The notes: generated from the letters alone by a model not told the origin. A stretch of DNA of 35,827 nucleotides from Actinomycetes bacterium (GCA_026708005.1 JAPOVR010000168.1:1-35827); one strand, 5' to 3'; counted from the first letter of the stretch, positions 19,930-31,680 are shown. Numbers and translations are program-made.

Positions 19930-21048
19930 TCAGCGGAACGCCGCCTTCAGTCGATCGAAGAAGCCCTCGTCCTCGTCGTAGCTCGACTCGCCGATGCTGG
20001 TCTCGAGCTCTTGCAGCACCTGGCGCTGCTGCGGGGTGAGCCTCCTCGGAACGCGGACATTGACGATGACCCGCTGGTCGCCCCGGCCGCGGCCCTGCAG
20101 CGCCGGCATCCCCATGCCGCGAAGCGCGAGCACCTCGCCCGGCTGCGTTCCAGGCTTCAGATCGATCTCGGTCTCGCCCTCGAGCGTCGGGATCGAGATC
20201 CGTCCGCCAAGAGCAGCCTGCACCATCGACAGATCGACGCGGGTGACGAGATCGTCGCCGTCGCGGAGGAAGCGCGGGTCCTCACGAACGTGCACGTGGA
20301 CAAAGAGGTCACCGGAGCGGACCCTCCCTGCATCGACGTTCCCAAGCCCGCCGAGACGGATCCGCTGTCCGTCGTGGATCCCTGCCGGAACGTCAACCTC
20401 GACGCGCTTCTCAGCCTGGACCTGTCCTTCGCCGCGGCAGGTGCGGCAGCGGGTCGCGATGAGCCGCCCGTCGCCACTGCAGCGCGGGCAGACCTGGGCG
20501 CGGACGATCTGACCGATCACCGATGCTGAGACGGCCTGGACCCTGCCGGCACCCCTGCAGGTGGGACAGGTCTCGAGAGGTGTTCCTGGCTCGGCGCCAC
20601 TGCCTTCGCACGCCCGGCAGATCTCGGCGATCGAGTAGCTGACCTCGCGGCGGACCCCGGTGGCCGCCTCGCTCAGATCCAGCTCGACCTGGACGGCAGC
20701 ATCTGACCCGCGGCGCGCGCGCTCGGTCGGAGCGCTGAAGAGGTCCCCGAACACATCCCCGCCGAAGAACGAGCCGATGAGATCGGACAGGTTCCCGAAA
20801 TCCCCATGGCGAGGACTGAACCCGCCTCGCTGGAGCCCGTCATGGCCGAACCGGTCATAGAGCTGCCGCGTCTCGGCCTTCGAGAGCACCTCGTACGCCT
20901 CCGCGACCTCGCGGAACTTCTCGTCGGCCCCCGGGTCGTCAGAGACGTCCGGGTGCAGTTCCCGCGCGAGGTTGCGAAAGGCAGCCTTGAGATCCGCGTC
21001 GGTCGCCTCGCGCGCGACCCCGAGGATCTCGTAGTAGTCCCGCTTCAC
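19930..21048 (-). CDS. dnaJ: chaperone protein DnaJ
   Basis: Hsp40 co-chaperone that delivers unfolded clients to DnaK and stimulates its ATPase. The 372-residue protein shows a J domain with HPD at 32-34, a Gly/Phe-rich linker (75-105, GGFSPRHGDFG, GSFFGGDVFG), four CxxCxGxG zinc repeats starting near 144, 161, 187 and 201, and the C-terminal substrate-binding domains. All key residues are intact. It follows hrcA by 22 bp, as in many actinobacteria and Firmicutes; dnaK and grpE are not in the window. Confidence 0.97.
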   Translation of the reverse strand: MKRDYYEILGVAREATDADLKAAFRNLARELHPDVSDDPGADEKFREVAEAYEVLSKAETRQLYDRFGHDGLQRGGFSPRHGDFGNLSDLIGSFFGGDVFGDLFSAPTERARRGSDAAVQVELDLSEAATGVRREVSYSIAEICRACEGSGAEPGTPLETCPTCRGAGRVQAVSASVIGQIVRAQVCPRCSGDGRLIATRCRTCRGEGQVQAEKRVEVDVPAGIHDGQRIRLGGLGNVDAGRVRSGDLFVHVHVREDPRFLRDGDDLVTRVDLSMVQAALGGRISIPTLEGETEIDLKPGTQPGEVLALRGMGMPALQGRGRGDQRVIVNVRVPRRLTPQQRQVLQELETSIGESSYDEDEGFFDRLKAAFR

Positions 21049-21070
21049 CGCCGCGCGCGCCCGCCGACCG

Positions 21071-22111
21071 CTACTCGTACAGGCCCTCGACGAAACGAGA
21101 TAGCTGTCTCGCGGCCTCCTGCACGGCGACGATCGCGACGGCGTAGTCCATGCGGGTCGGCCCGAGCACGCTCACCGTCCCGAGGTTCCGGTTCGCGAGA
21201 CCGTAGGGGGCACCAACCAGGGAGACACTGGCGAGACTGGGGTCTTCGAGCTCTCCACCGACCCGCACGAACGGTCGCCGCGAGTCGAGGCGCTGCCGGA
21301 GGAGCTCGAGCAGGTTGGCCCGCTCGTCGAGCACTTCGAGCAGCCGTTGGACAGCTGCGAGCTCGCCTCGGGGAAACTCGGCGAGGAGGCCTGCGGCGCC
21401 GCCGACGTGAATACCCTGGTCGCCCTGCAGGAGCTCGGTGAACGCGGGCTCCAACTGCACGAGGACATGAGCCTCGACGGTCGAGAGCTCCGAATCACCG
21501 AAGGTCGCACCCAAGAGCCGCCGGCTGAGCCGCTGGCCGCGGAGCCGCTCGTTGAGGTACTCGGCAACCCATTCAACCAGGCGTTCCTCGACGGCGGCAT
21601 CGAGCACGAAGTTGCGCTTGGAGACGTCTCCTGCGGAGGTGATCACGACCAGCGCGACGACGTTTGGCTGCAGCTGGAGGAGCTCGACGTGTCGAACGAC
21701 GGTGGTCTCGAGCGGCGGCGCAGTCGCGATCGCAAGCAGGCGTGTGAGGCTCGAGAGCGCCTCCGTGGTCGCGTTCAACGCCGCGTCGATCTCAGTCCGA
21801 ACGCTGCCAAGATCGAGCGCGAGCTCCGACCCCGGCGCCTGGGTCTCGTGCTCTCCGAGCAGTCGGTCGACGTAGAACCGGTAGCCGGCATCTGTCGGCA
21901 CACGGCCGGCTGACGTGTGCGGGTGGGTGAGAAACCCGTGCACCTCGAGCTCGGCCAGCTCGTAGCGCACCGTCGAGGATGACGCCTCGATCGCGAAGCG
22001 GTCGACGAGCGTGCGGGAGCCGACAGGGCTGCCGGTCGCGACGTACTCGTCGACGAGCAGCTCGAGGATCGTCTCCTGACGCTCGGTGAGCACACCCTGT
22101 GGAGCTTCCAT
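21071..22111 (-). CDS. hrcA: heat-inducible transcription repressor HrcA
   Basis: A 346-residue repressor of class I heat-shock genes that binds CIRCE operators with help from GroEL. The N-terminal winged-helix domain reads LTERQETILELLVDEYVA, then TGSPVGSRTLVDRF; the long C-terminal GAF-like domain ends with the characteristic GPTRMDYAVAIVAVQE segment, where HrcA proteins have GPxRMxY. The hrcA-dnaJ pair is classical. I looked for a CIRCE element (TTAGCACTC, spacer, GAGTGCTAA) in the 67-bp gap upstream and saw none, so this pair may not be self-regulated through CIRCE, or the promoter lies further upstream. Confidence 0.95.
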   Translation of the reverse strand: MEAPQGVLTERQETILELLVDEYVATGSPVGSRTLVDRFAIEASSSTVRYELAELEVHGFLTHPHTSAGRVPTDAGYRFYVDRLLGEHETQAPGSELALDLGSVRTEIDAALNATTEALSSLTRLLAIATAPPLETTVVRHVELLQLQPNVVALVVITSAGDVSKRNFVLDAAVEERLVEWVAEYLNERLRGQRLSRRLLGATFGDSELSTVEAHVLVQLEPAFTELLQGDQGIHVGGAAGLLAEFPRGELAAVQRLLEVLDERANLLELLRQRLDSRRPFVRVGGELEDPSLASVSLVGAPYGLANRNLGTVSVLGPTRMDYAVAIVAVQEAARQLSRFVEGLYE

Positions 22112-22178
22112 CAGCTACAGCGTAGTCGCGGCCGCGGCGACGGCTCGGCCCTTGTTGGCAGCTGGCGTCAATTCGTGG

Positions 22179-23353
22179 TCAGAGCTCATGGGCGATGGCC
22201 ATCGCAGCGCGATCGGCGCACGGACCGGGATCCTCCTCGCAGACGAGCTCCGCGCTGACGGCGTTGGCGATGAAGCGACCGCGGCGCGCCAGCGTGAGCA
22301 TCCCACCCTCGAGCTCAACCAGGCCGAGCTCCCTGACCCGTTCCAGGCCGGCGGAGTCGATCGCGCGGTCGAGCTCACGAAGCGACACCGGCACGTCCAG
22401 GCGCAACCCGAGCATGAGCCGCTCGCGCGCGCGGGTCAGAGATGTCAGCCGTTCGTGCTCGCGCGCCGGGCTCGCGCCGGCTGCAACCGCGAGATATCGC
22501 GGCAGGCTCGGCTCGTTTCGCCAGCGCACGAGCCCCACGGTCGACACGGCACCGATGCCGAGCCCCACGCAGTCGCGGCCTTCCCAGTACGCGAGGTTGT
22601 GAGCCGAGCGCAGATCGAGACCCGAGCCGGTGGCGCTTCGGCAGAAGTTCGCCGTCTCGTACCAGCGGTACCCGCAGGACTCTAGCTCAACGACGACCTG
22701 CTCGTAGTAGGACTCGATGGCCTCAGCCTGCCGCGCCAGCTCGGCGCCATGGGCAACGGTGAACCTCGTGCCCGGCTTCGCCTCGAGCTCGTAGCAGGAC
22801 AGATGCTCCGGCTCGAGGGCGACGGCCGCAGCGAGATCGCTGGCGAGATCAGCGGGCGTCTGCCCGGGAATGCCGAAGACGAGGTCGAGGGAGAGGTTGG
22901 CGAAGCCCTCGTCGCGGAGCGTCCGCACGGCCGCGCGTACGCGATCGGGGCCGGTGCGCCGCTCGAGGACGCTGAGGAGATTCGGCGCGAACGTCTGGGC
23001 ACCCAGCGAGATACGCGTCACGCCGGCGTCGCGAAGCGCTGGTGCCATCGCCGGTGTCACCGTCTCCGGGTTCGCCTCAACCGTCACCTCAGCCGCCTTG
23101 GGCAGCGCCCGCAGCAGCCGGATCAGGTCGGTCTGCGCGGTGAACGACGGCGTGCCCCCACCGAGGTAGACGGTGTCGAGGGGCTCGTCGAGCAGATCTC
23201 GCTCGAGCTCCAGCTCGGCGAGGAGGGCGTCGACGTAGGCGGCATGCTGCCCGCGCCGCCCAACGACCGTCACGAAGTCGCAGTAGCCGCAGCGGTGCGC
23301 GCAGAAGGGCAGGTGGACGTAGAGGTGGCGAGCGCCCCCACCTCCGCCCCGGC

Positions 23354-23357
<4 letters not shown>
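22179..23357 (-). CDS. hemW: radical-SAM heme chaperone HemW
   Basis: HemW (formerly called oxygen-independent coproporphyrinogen oxidase-like) binds heme and a [4Fe-4S] cluster and inserts heme into respiratory enzymes. In the 392-residue protein the radical-SAM cysteines are C19, C23 and C26 in [11 protein letters not shown]. Other family motifs are [35 protein letters not shown] and the HNLAYW segment. The extra cysteine of true HemN is missing, which supports HemW. The ATG at 23357 overlaps the lepA stop as ATGA; the longer frame to 23498 lies within lepA. lepA-hemW-hrcA-dnaJ is a well-known gene order. Confidence 0.95.
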
Positions 23358-25138
<1,781 letters not shown>

Positions 25139-25200
25139 GGACGAGACGCCGCGGGGCTGGGCAGGAAAGGACTGTGTCGACCCTCAGCTGCCGACCGCGC

Positions 25201-26784
25201 TCAATCGCCGAGCGGATGCCAGCGTAGCAACGATAGCAACGCCTCCCGCTCCCGAATCCTCAGCAGGCCCACCACGATGAAGTACGCGAGCCCGCCGACG
25301 ACAAGCCCGGCGCCGACCGAGATGATCTGCACGCCGACCGCTCGGCCGAGCACGCCATCGATACCGAGCCAGACGCCGAACGCCGCGCCTGCCGCGAGCG
25401 CCGATGCAACGACGATCCGGCCGTAGGATGCCGCGATCCTGGCACCATCGAGGCGGCCGATCCGACCGCGCATGAGCACGAGGAGCGCCGCCGTCCCAAG
25501 CACGTTCACCACAGACGTCGCGAGCGGTATCCCCCACACGCCGAGCCGGAAGAACGCCGCGTCGAGCCCGGCGTTGGCAACCAGCACGCCCAGCGCCACC
25601 CACGTTGGGATCCACGCCAGCTGCAGGCTGAAGAACGCGCGGTTGAGCAGCAGCATCGTCCCATTGAACGTGAGCCCCGCGCAGAACGCCGCAAACGCGC
25701 CGGCGACGATCGTGGTCTCGACGGCGTCGAACTCGCCCCGCTCGTAGAGAAGACGCACGATCGGCTCGGCGAGGACCGCGCCGATCATGCTCGCCGGAAT
25801 GAGGAGGAAGCCGATCTGGCGCAAGCCCAGCGAGAGCGTGCTCTCGAATGCGCGCATATCCGCCCGAGCCGCGAGCCGCGACATGGTGGGAAACAGAACC
25901 GCCGTGACGGCCACCGAGAAGATCCCCTGCGGGAGCATGTAGAGGCGGAAGGCCGCGTCGATCGCCGCAGGCGCGAGGTTGCGGTCGACGAACCGTGCCG
26001 CGAAGAACGTGTCGATGACGAGATTGAAGTTGATGAGCCCGATACCGACCGTGACCGGCAACATGAGCTTGAAGACCCGGCGGACAGCCGGATCCCGCCA
26101 GTCGAGAATCGGCCGGAGCTGCCCATCGAGGCGCCGGAGCCACGGAAGCGGCAGGAGAACCTGGAGCGCCGTTCCGACGAGCACCGCTGCCGCGTAGAGG
26201 TAGAGCTGGTCGGGGTCGGACTCGAGGAACGGCAGCCCGATCGCGAGCGCGGCGATGATAACGACGTTCCAGAGAATGGGCGCAACAGCCGGAAGGGTGA
26301 AGTGGTCGTAGCTGTTCAGGATGGCCACGACGACGCCTGAGACGCCGAGCAGCGCCACCGTCGGGAAGAGGACACGAGACAGCCCGACAACGAGCTCTTC
26401 GTCTGCACCCGAGTAGCCGAAGGGGCGCATGATCCACGGAGCGAGCACGATGAAGAGGGCTGTGAGAGCCGAGAGCGCGAGCAGCATCAACCAGAGGACG
26501 GTCGACGCGACACGCCAGGCCCTAAGGCGCTCGCCGCGCTCAAGCATCTCGCTGAACACGGGAACGAGCGCTGAGGACAGCGCGACGTCGGCAATCAACG
26601 CGCGCACGAGACTCGGAATCTGAAACGCGACCGTGAACGCGTTGATCGAGCCCTCGACGCCGAAGTAGGCGCGAATGACGATCTCGCGTGCCAGACCGGC
26701 CATGCGCGACCCCGCGGTGGCGAGCGAGAAGATGGCCGTGGAGCGGGCCAGGCCGCGACCCCGGCCGCTGGGCGCCTCAATCAC
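25201..26784 (-). CDS. murJ: lipid II flippase MurJ (MviN)
   Basis: A 527-residue polytopic membrane protein of the MATE/MOP superfamily that moves the peptidoglycan precursor lipid II across the inner membrane. The N-terminal motif of the family is present: GLAREIVIRAYFG, then INAFTVAFQIPSLVR. About 14 hydrophobic segments can be counted, and central segments include RLYMLPQGIFSVAV. No C-terminal kinase-like extension such as that of mycobacterial MviN is present. The start at 26784 is divergent from rpsT with 187 bp between them. lepA follows on the same strand. Confidence 0.93.
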   Translation of the reverse strand: MIEAPSGRGRGLARSTAIFSLATAGSRMAGLAREIVIRAYFGVEGSINAFTVAFQIPSLVRALIADVALSSALVPVFSEMLERGERLRAWRVASTVLWLMLLALSALTALFIVLAPWIMRPFGYSGADEELVVGLSRVLFPTVALLGVSGVVVAILNSYDHFTLPAVAPILWNVVIIAALAIGLPFLESDPDQLYLYAAAVLVGTALQVLLPLPWLRRLDGQLRPILDWRDPAVRRVFKLMLPVTVGIGLINFNLVIDTFFAARFVDRNLAPAAIDAAFRLYMLPQGIFSVAVTAVLFPTMSRLAARADMRAFESTLSLGLRQIGFLLIPASMIGAVLAEPIVRLLYERGEFDAVETTIVAGAFAAFCAGLTFNGTMLLLNRAFFSLQLAWIPTWVALGVLVANAGLDAAFFRLGVWGIPLATSVVNVLGTAALLVLMRGRIGRLDGARIAASYGRIVVASALAAGAAFGVWLGIDGVLGRAVGVQIISVGAGLVVGGLAYFIVVGLLRIREREALLSLLRWHPLGD

Positions 26785-26953
26785 AGGTGCACCCTTCCAA
26801 AGAGCGGCCGGACCCCTCGGCTCGACGAGGACTCGGCTGCGAAAACCCCGCCAAGCTCGCCTCGCGCGCAGCGCCGTCTGAAACTGCTCGCAAGCGGCTC
26901 ACCGCGGAGATCGGCTCCGCTCTCCGTCTGGCGGGCCGAGCGCAGATCGTTGC

Positions 26954-26959
26954 TACCAT
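26954..26959 (+). promoter_or_regulatory. possible -10 box for rpsT, near-leaderless mRNA
   Basis: TACCAT ends 12 bases before the rpsT ATG. If this is the -10 box, transcription would start within a few bases of the ATG. Consistent with that, no purine-rich ribosome site is present before rpsT (sequence CTCGTGCGACC). Confidence 0.35.
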
Positions 26960-26971
26960 CCTCGTGCGACC

Positions 26972-27238
26972 ATGCCGAACAACAAGCAGCAGGCCCACCG
27001 CGTTCGATCAGCCGCGCGGCAGCGATCCGAGAACCTGCGCTGGCGCTCGACCGCAAAGACGCTCTTCAAGCGCCTCCAGGAGGCCGTCGAGGATGGCGAC
27101 AGCGACCTCATCGATGCCGAGCACCGCGCCCTCGTGCGCTGGCTCGACAAGGCCGCAGCCCACCGGGCGATCCACCCTCGCCGCGCCGCACGCAAGAAGT
27201 CGCAGGCAGCCAAGCTCGTCGCAGCCGGTCCCGAGTAG
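26972..27238 (+). CDS. rpsT: 30S ribosomal protein S20
   Basis: An 88-residue, highly basic, helical ribosomal protein that binds 16S rRNA. The features are typical: N-terminal PNNKQQAHRVRSAARQR, the central KTLFKRLQEAVEDGD and the C-terminal motif IHPRRAARKKSQAAKLV. It is alone on the plus strand among minus-strand housekeeping genes, divergent from murJ and convergent with holA. The usual holA-rpsT neighbourhood is conserved. No Shine-Dalgarno is seen, which suggests leaderless initiation. Confidence 0.97.
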   Translation: MPNNKQQAHRVRSAARQRSENLRWRSTAKTLFKRLQEAVEDGDSDLIDAEHRALVRWLDKAAAHRAIHPRRAARKKSQAAKLVAAGPE

Positions 27239-27331
27239 CTCCGGGTCAGCTGCGCCGAGGAGCCGAATCGGCGCCATCGAGGGGAATCAGGGCCCGCCGC
27301 GCGGACGGCAGCGTCGGTCACCGTCCCTGCA

Positions 27332-28330
27332 TCACGATGCGCGACGTCCCGCCGCCCGAAGGCCCGTGAGCGACACGACGGCACGCTCGAGCAGGAGAAC
27401 ACCGTCGAGACGGCTGCCCCCCTTGAGGTCGTAATCGAGCCTGGCGAGCGTCACAGCCGCCTCGTCGAGCTCGTCCTCGGAGTACGCACCCGCATGCCCG
27501 ATCGCTTTCCTGGCCGGGTACTCCCGCATGCCGAGCTCCTTCATGACATCCCGGGTTCCCGCTCCCCGCTCGACGAGCCGCTGCGCTCCACGAACCCGGC
27601 CGACATGGCCGGCGAGGCGAACAGCCAGGAGGAACGGATCGATGCTCCGATGGTGGACGAGCGTCTCACAGGCCCCCAGCACCGCCTCGACCTTGCGGGC
27701 TCCCCACGAGTCGGCGAGCGCGAACTCCGAGGCCTCGTGTGCGTCGGCCGCCAGCGCGAGCACGTCACGCGGGGAGACGTCGTCCCCGCCTGACCACGTG
27801 ACCAGCTTCTCCACCTCGCCCTCGAGCGCGAAGGTGTCCTCGCCGACGCTCGCCACGAGCGCGGCAGCGGTCTCGCGACCAACGGATGCTCCGAGGCGCT
27901 CAAACTGCGCCTGCACCCAGGCCGCGTGATCGAGCCGCCGCCCCTGCGCCCTACGCGGGACGTCGTAGCGCAAGACGGCGCCGTGCTTCCCGCAGGACTC
28001 CTCGAGGGTCGAGTTGCGTGGCGGGGTTCCAACGAGGGCCAGCACCGAGCCGGGTGCGGGCTCAGCTAGGTAGAGCGCAACCGCCTCGACATCCTCCTTC
28101 TTCCACTGCTCGATGGCACGGACGATGACAAGCCGGTGTCCACCGAACAGCCCGAGCGCGTTGAGCATGCCCACGACATCCTCGCCTGCTACCTCATCGG
28201 CGCCGTGCCCAGCGGTGACGTCGTCGACGGACGCCGCATCGAACCTGCCCCGGAGCCGACGAGCCGCTAGCGCGACCTTCGGAGCGTCGCTCCCTCGGAT
28301 CAGGTAGACGGGCTTAAGCTCGCCGCTCAC
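27332..28330 (-). CDS. holA: DNA polymerase III subunit delta
   Basis: Clamp-loader delta subunit that opens the sliding clamp ring during chromosome replication. The 332-residue length is normal. The N-terminal PVYLIRGSDAPKVALAARRL, the middle LVIVRAIEQWKKEDVEAVALYL and the C-terminal segment with LGMREYPARKAIGHA (family consensus around hPFxxxK) fit HolA. Walker A residues are degenerate, as usual for delta. It follows the comEC remnant by 61 bp and converges on rpsT. Confidence 0.92.
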   Translation of the reverse strand: MSGELKPVYLIRGSDAPKVALAARRLRGRFDAASVDDVTAGHGADEVAGEDVVGMLNALGLFGGHRLVIVRAIEQWKKEDVEAVALYLAEPAPGSVLALVGTPPRNSTLEESCGKHGAVLRYDVPRRAQGRRLDHAAWVQAQFERLGASVGRETAAALVASVGEDTFALEGEVEKLVTWSGGDDVSPRDVLALAADAHEASEFALADSWGARKVEAVLGACETLVHHRSIDPFLLAVRLAGHVGRVRGAQRLVERGAGTRDVMKELGMREYPARKAIGHAGAYSEDELDEAAVTLARLDYDLKGGSRLDGVLLLERAVVSLTGLRAAGRRAS

Positions 28331-28391
28331 AGGGCAAGGGTAGATGCTGCTCCGGCCTCAGCGTAACGAGCGCACGCTGCAGCTGACGTCG

Positions 28392-30748
28392 TCAGGGAGC
28401 GGTTGCCACCGTCAGCCGAGTCCTGTCCGTCTCGACGATCACCGTGCCGTCGCGATCGGTTCGGAACGTCACGAGACCAGGAGCCTCGGCGAGCGCTGCG
28501 AGCGTCGAGGGCGCCGGCTGCCCGAACCGGTTGTCCTCGCCGGCCGACACGATGGCCAGCCGCAGCTGCGTGCGCCGTAGCAGCGCCGGGAGGCCCTCGT
28601 CGCGGGATCCGTGATGAGCGACCTTGAGCACCTCGGCAGGGCCCAGCCCCAGGGTGTTCGTGACCGCTGACTCCGCATCGGCTGGAAGCAGGGCATCCGT
28701 GTCCTCATACGCGGCGCGGAGGACGACCGACCGCCGGTTGGGATCCTCGGCAGGCGAGCACGGCCCATCCGGCCAGAGGACCTCGACTCGCAGCGGCCCC
28801 GCCCGGTAGACGGTGCCCCGCCTGGCGCGTGTTACCGGGATCTCCTTGCGCGCCGCCAGCTCGAGCACCGCGTCGCGCTCGGCGTGCGCCACGGGCAGTC
28901 CGGGCAACACGACAGCGCACACCGGGAACCGCTCGATCACCTGGGCGGCGCCCCCGAACTGATCACGCTGGGGGTGCGTGAGGACCAGCAGGTCGATGTG
29001 CGCGAGGCCGTAGCGTTTGAGCAGCCGCGCCACGTCGGCCTACGGAGGACCCTGGTCAACGAGGATCGCCACATCCGCGGTCTGCAGCAGCGTGGCGTCC
29101 CCCTGCCCGACGTCCAGGAACGCAACACGCAGGCCGCTCGGAGGAGGCAGAGGCGGGCTCGCTGGTCGAAGCGCCCACCAACCAGCGGCTGCAACAGTGA
29201 GCGCCGCGAGACCGACAACAGCGCGCCGCCGCTGCCACCGCGGCAGCCACCACAAGCCGAAGCCTGCACCGATCGCGCCGATCAGCGCGGCGAGGATCTA
29301 GCCCGACCGCGCCTCGGCGTGAGGCGCCGAGCCGATCGTGCGAGCACACCAGGCGAGGTAGTCAAGTAACCACCCGTTCAGCCAGCCGGCCGCCGCGGCG
29401 GCATTCAGCAGGAGCGGCGCCAGCCCGGCGGCGAGCAGCCCAAGCCCCAGGATGGGGACAACCACCGGCTCGGCCAGCGCGTTGGCGCCGATTGAGAAGA
29501 GCGGCACCGCCCCGAAGTGAACCTAGAGCAGCGGGGCGGTGGCGATTCCCGCAGCGGTGGCAACGGCGAGGATCGAGCCAAGCCGAGCGGGAACTGGATA
29601 GCCGGCGAGGAATCGCTCGAGGCGCGGCACGAGGACGAAGACGGCAGCAACCGCAGCGAACGACAGCTGGAAGTCCGGATCGGCGAGGTTGTACGGGCTG
29701 ACCGCGAGCAGGAACGCGCAGCCAACGAGCATGAAGTACCACCGGTCGCGCGGGCGCGCGACCAGCCAGGCGAGCACAGCGAGCATGCCGGCCACGGCGG
29801 CGCGCACGACCGACGGCTGCCAGCCTACAGCGGCCACGTAGCCGCCCACACACGCGAGCGCGGCGGCCATGGCGAGAACGCGTAGCACACCCAGAACCCG
29901 CGCGAGCAGCAGCACTCCTGCCACCACGTGGGCGGCATTCTGGCCTGACACCGCGAGCAGGTGGCACAGCCCGGAGGCTCGAAACTGGTCGCGAAGCTCC
30001 TCGCCGAGCCCCTCATCCTCCCCGAGCACGATGCCCCGAACGAGCGAGCGCTGCTTCTCGTCGACCCCGAGCGCTAGCGAGCCGCGGATCGACTCCCGCA
30101 GCCGATCGCTCAGACCGCCGAGCCCTCCGCGCTGGCCGTCGAGCTGGACAGGGCGCGCCGAGAGCACGACCTGCACACCGTGGCGTTGCAGGTAGGCGCT
30201 CTCGTCGAAGGCCGCCCGTCGGCGGCCTGCCTCGGCCCATCCGGGAGCCGCACCTCGACGAGCGCTTGGAGCACCGTGCCGCGCCGCGGAGACGCTCGGT
30301 CCGACGGAAGCTCAAGCTGAGCCTTGCCCCGCACCTCCTGCCCGCTGACGGCCAGCACCCGCACGAGCGCACAGGAAACCCACCGCCCCGGCCGTACCGG
30401 GCTTAAGACCTCAGCCCGCACGCGCACGATCTCTCCTGCACGGTCGAGCAACGGGCTGCGATCGGCGGTGTCGAGCCGAAGGCTTCCCCACCACCACCTG
30501 ACCAGAGCCAGCGCGATCGCCATCCAAATGAGACGCGAGCGACCGACCAACACCGACACCACCGCGTAGCCAAGCGCGAGCACGGCCACCCCGAGACCCG
30601 GAGCCCGCAGCCAGATCGAGCTGGCCAGCCCAGCGCACAGCGACGCCGCGCACACGTGCGGAACGAGCACACGGCCCCGCGCGCACGCCGGCGAGCCGCC
30701 CGGCTCCGGAGACCCCGGCCTGACTGCGACGGACGAGCGTCTCACCAC
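28392..30748 (-). pseudogene. comEC: competence protein ComEC, inactivated by one frameshift and three TAG codons
   Basis: ComEC is the membrane channel that carries single-stranded DNA into the cell during transformation. All domains are recognisable: N-terminal hydrophobic segment and OB-like domain (30748 to about 30210), the Competence domain with HLLAVSGQNAAHVV, and the C-terminal metallo-beta-lactamase-like domain (FLDVGQGD, LTHPQRDQFGG, KVAHHGSRDEG). It is interrupted by a missing base near 30215 (adding a G gives GRAFDESAYLQRHG) and by in-frame TAG at 29523-29525, 29298-29300 and 29040-29042. The frame is otherwise open between them. The MBL motif normally HPQxDH is HPQRDQ, and NRxGHP is NRFGQP, so ligand-like histidines are gone as well. 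Four lesions plus altered active-site residues support true decay. A 242-bp gap with short GCGCGAGCC repeats separates it from comEA. Confidence 0.9.
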
Positions 30749-30990
30749 AGAGCCGTCGGCCCCTCGATGGGGTCAGCGCGACCGCCGCAGCGCACACCCT
30801 CGCTCGGCGCACACCCGCGCTGGCGCATGCGCGCGAAGCGCGATCGCCTCTCACACGGGCTGTGCCAGCTCAGCGTGATCGACAACCCCACGGATCGGGC
30901 CCCCTGCGCGCGAGCCCCCGTCGCGCGAGCCGGAGTCGGGCGAGCCGCGATAGCCACGCACGGCGGCAGCTTTCTGACCTGCCGAACGCG

Positions 30991-31605
30991 CTACACGGTG
31001 ACCAGCTTCCGCACCTGCTCGATCCGGGCCGGCCCAATGCCTGGAATGGCATCGAGCTCCTCAACCGACCGAAACGCGCCGTGGGTCTGTCGGAACTCGA
31101 TGATCTTCTGGGCCGTGACAGGCCCGATGCCCGGCAGCGCCTCGAGCTCGGCAGCTGTTGCCGAGTTCAGCGCGAGCGGCCCGGTTGCCGACTCGGCGGA
31201 GGGCGCCGAAGCTGGTCTGCCGGGCGTCGTGTCGGTCGTTTGCGACGGTTTGCGAACCTGCTGGCCGTCTGCCACGGGGGCAGCGAGGTTGACGCTCTCG
31301 AGGGCCGCTTGGGGCCGAGGGCCGCCTGCGCGCTCAAGGACGTCTGCGACACGGCTGCCCGCGCGAACGCGATAGAGGCCCGGCACGTCAACCACGCCGA
31401 CCACGTGGACGACGACCTCGCGCGGAGGTTGCGCCCCATCTTCAAGTGTGTCGACCACAAGCGCCGGGCTCGCTGAATCGGCCGGCGCTCGTGGAGTCGC
31501 CGAGCCTCGATCGGACAGGAGCGCCCGCCCTCCGAGCACGAGCAGCAACATGACGACAGCCAGGTACACGAGCGCACGCGACCGCCTGACCTTGGGCATC
31601 TGCAT
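30991..31605 (-). CDS. comEA: competence protein ComEA, DNA-binding helix-hairpin-helix protein
   Basis: A 204-residue membrane-anchored DNA receptor for natural transformation. There is one transmembrane helix (about 10-29, ALVYLAVVMLLLVLGG), a Ser/Pro/Ala-rich linker, an SLBB-like domain (VHVVGVVDVPGLYRV with VADVLERAGG), a second flexible linker and a C-terminal double HhH domain with LEALPGIGPVTAQKI and LDAIPGIGPARIEQV. The protein looks intact although its partner comEC downstream is broken. Two ATGs two codons apart (31605 and 31599) could serve as start. leuS lies upstream, 180 bp away. Confidence 0.93.
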   Translation of the reverse strand: MQMPKVRRSRALVYLAVVMLLLVLGGRALLSDRGSATPRAPADSASPALVVDTLEDGAQPPREVVVHVVGVVDVPGLYRVRAGSRVADVLERAGGPRPQAALESVNLAAPVADGQQVRKPSQTTDTTPGRPASAPSAESATGPLALNSATAAELEALPGIGPVTAQKIIEFRQTHGAFRSVEELDAIPGIGPARIEQVRKLVTV

Positions 31606-31651
31606 GCGATCCAGTATCCGGGCGAACCTGTCACGTATCTGTGCCAGAATG

Positions 31652-31657
31652 TGTCAA
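31652..31657 (-). promoter_or_regulatory. possible -35 box for comEA
   Basis: A perfect TTGACA on the minus strand lies about 47 bases before the comEA start. The matching -10 is poor (ATACGTG-like sequence 14-16 bases downstream), so only the -35 element is suggestive. Confidence 0.25.
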
Positions 31658-31662
31658 GAGTG

Positions 31663-31680
31663 CAACGCCTCCCGGCGTTG
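31663..31680. terminator. hairpin between leuS and comEA
   Basis: A perfect 7-bp stem CAACGCC / GGCGTTG with loop TCCC, 106 bases beyond the leuS stop. No T-run follows on the minus strand. It sits just upstream of the possible comEA promoter, and a run of ten Cs is nearby (about 31695). Confidence 0.3.

Noticed and set aside
22112-22178. CIRCE operator upstream of hrcA
   Set aside because: No TTAGCACTC or its inverted partner is present in the gap; only an 11-bp CTAC-AGC-GTAG palindrome is seen.
28392-30748. Reassignment of TAG to glutamine as explanation for the three in-frame TAGs in comEC
   Set aside because: leuS, acnA, rpsT, the hydrolase and the cyclase all end at TAG where the family ends, so TAG is a normal stop here. 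Only comEC contains internal ones, and it also has a frameshift.
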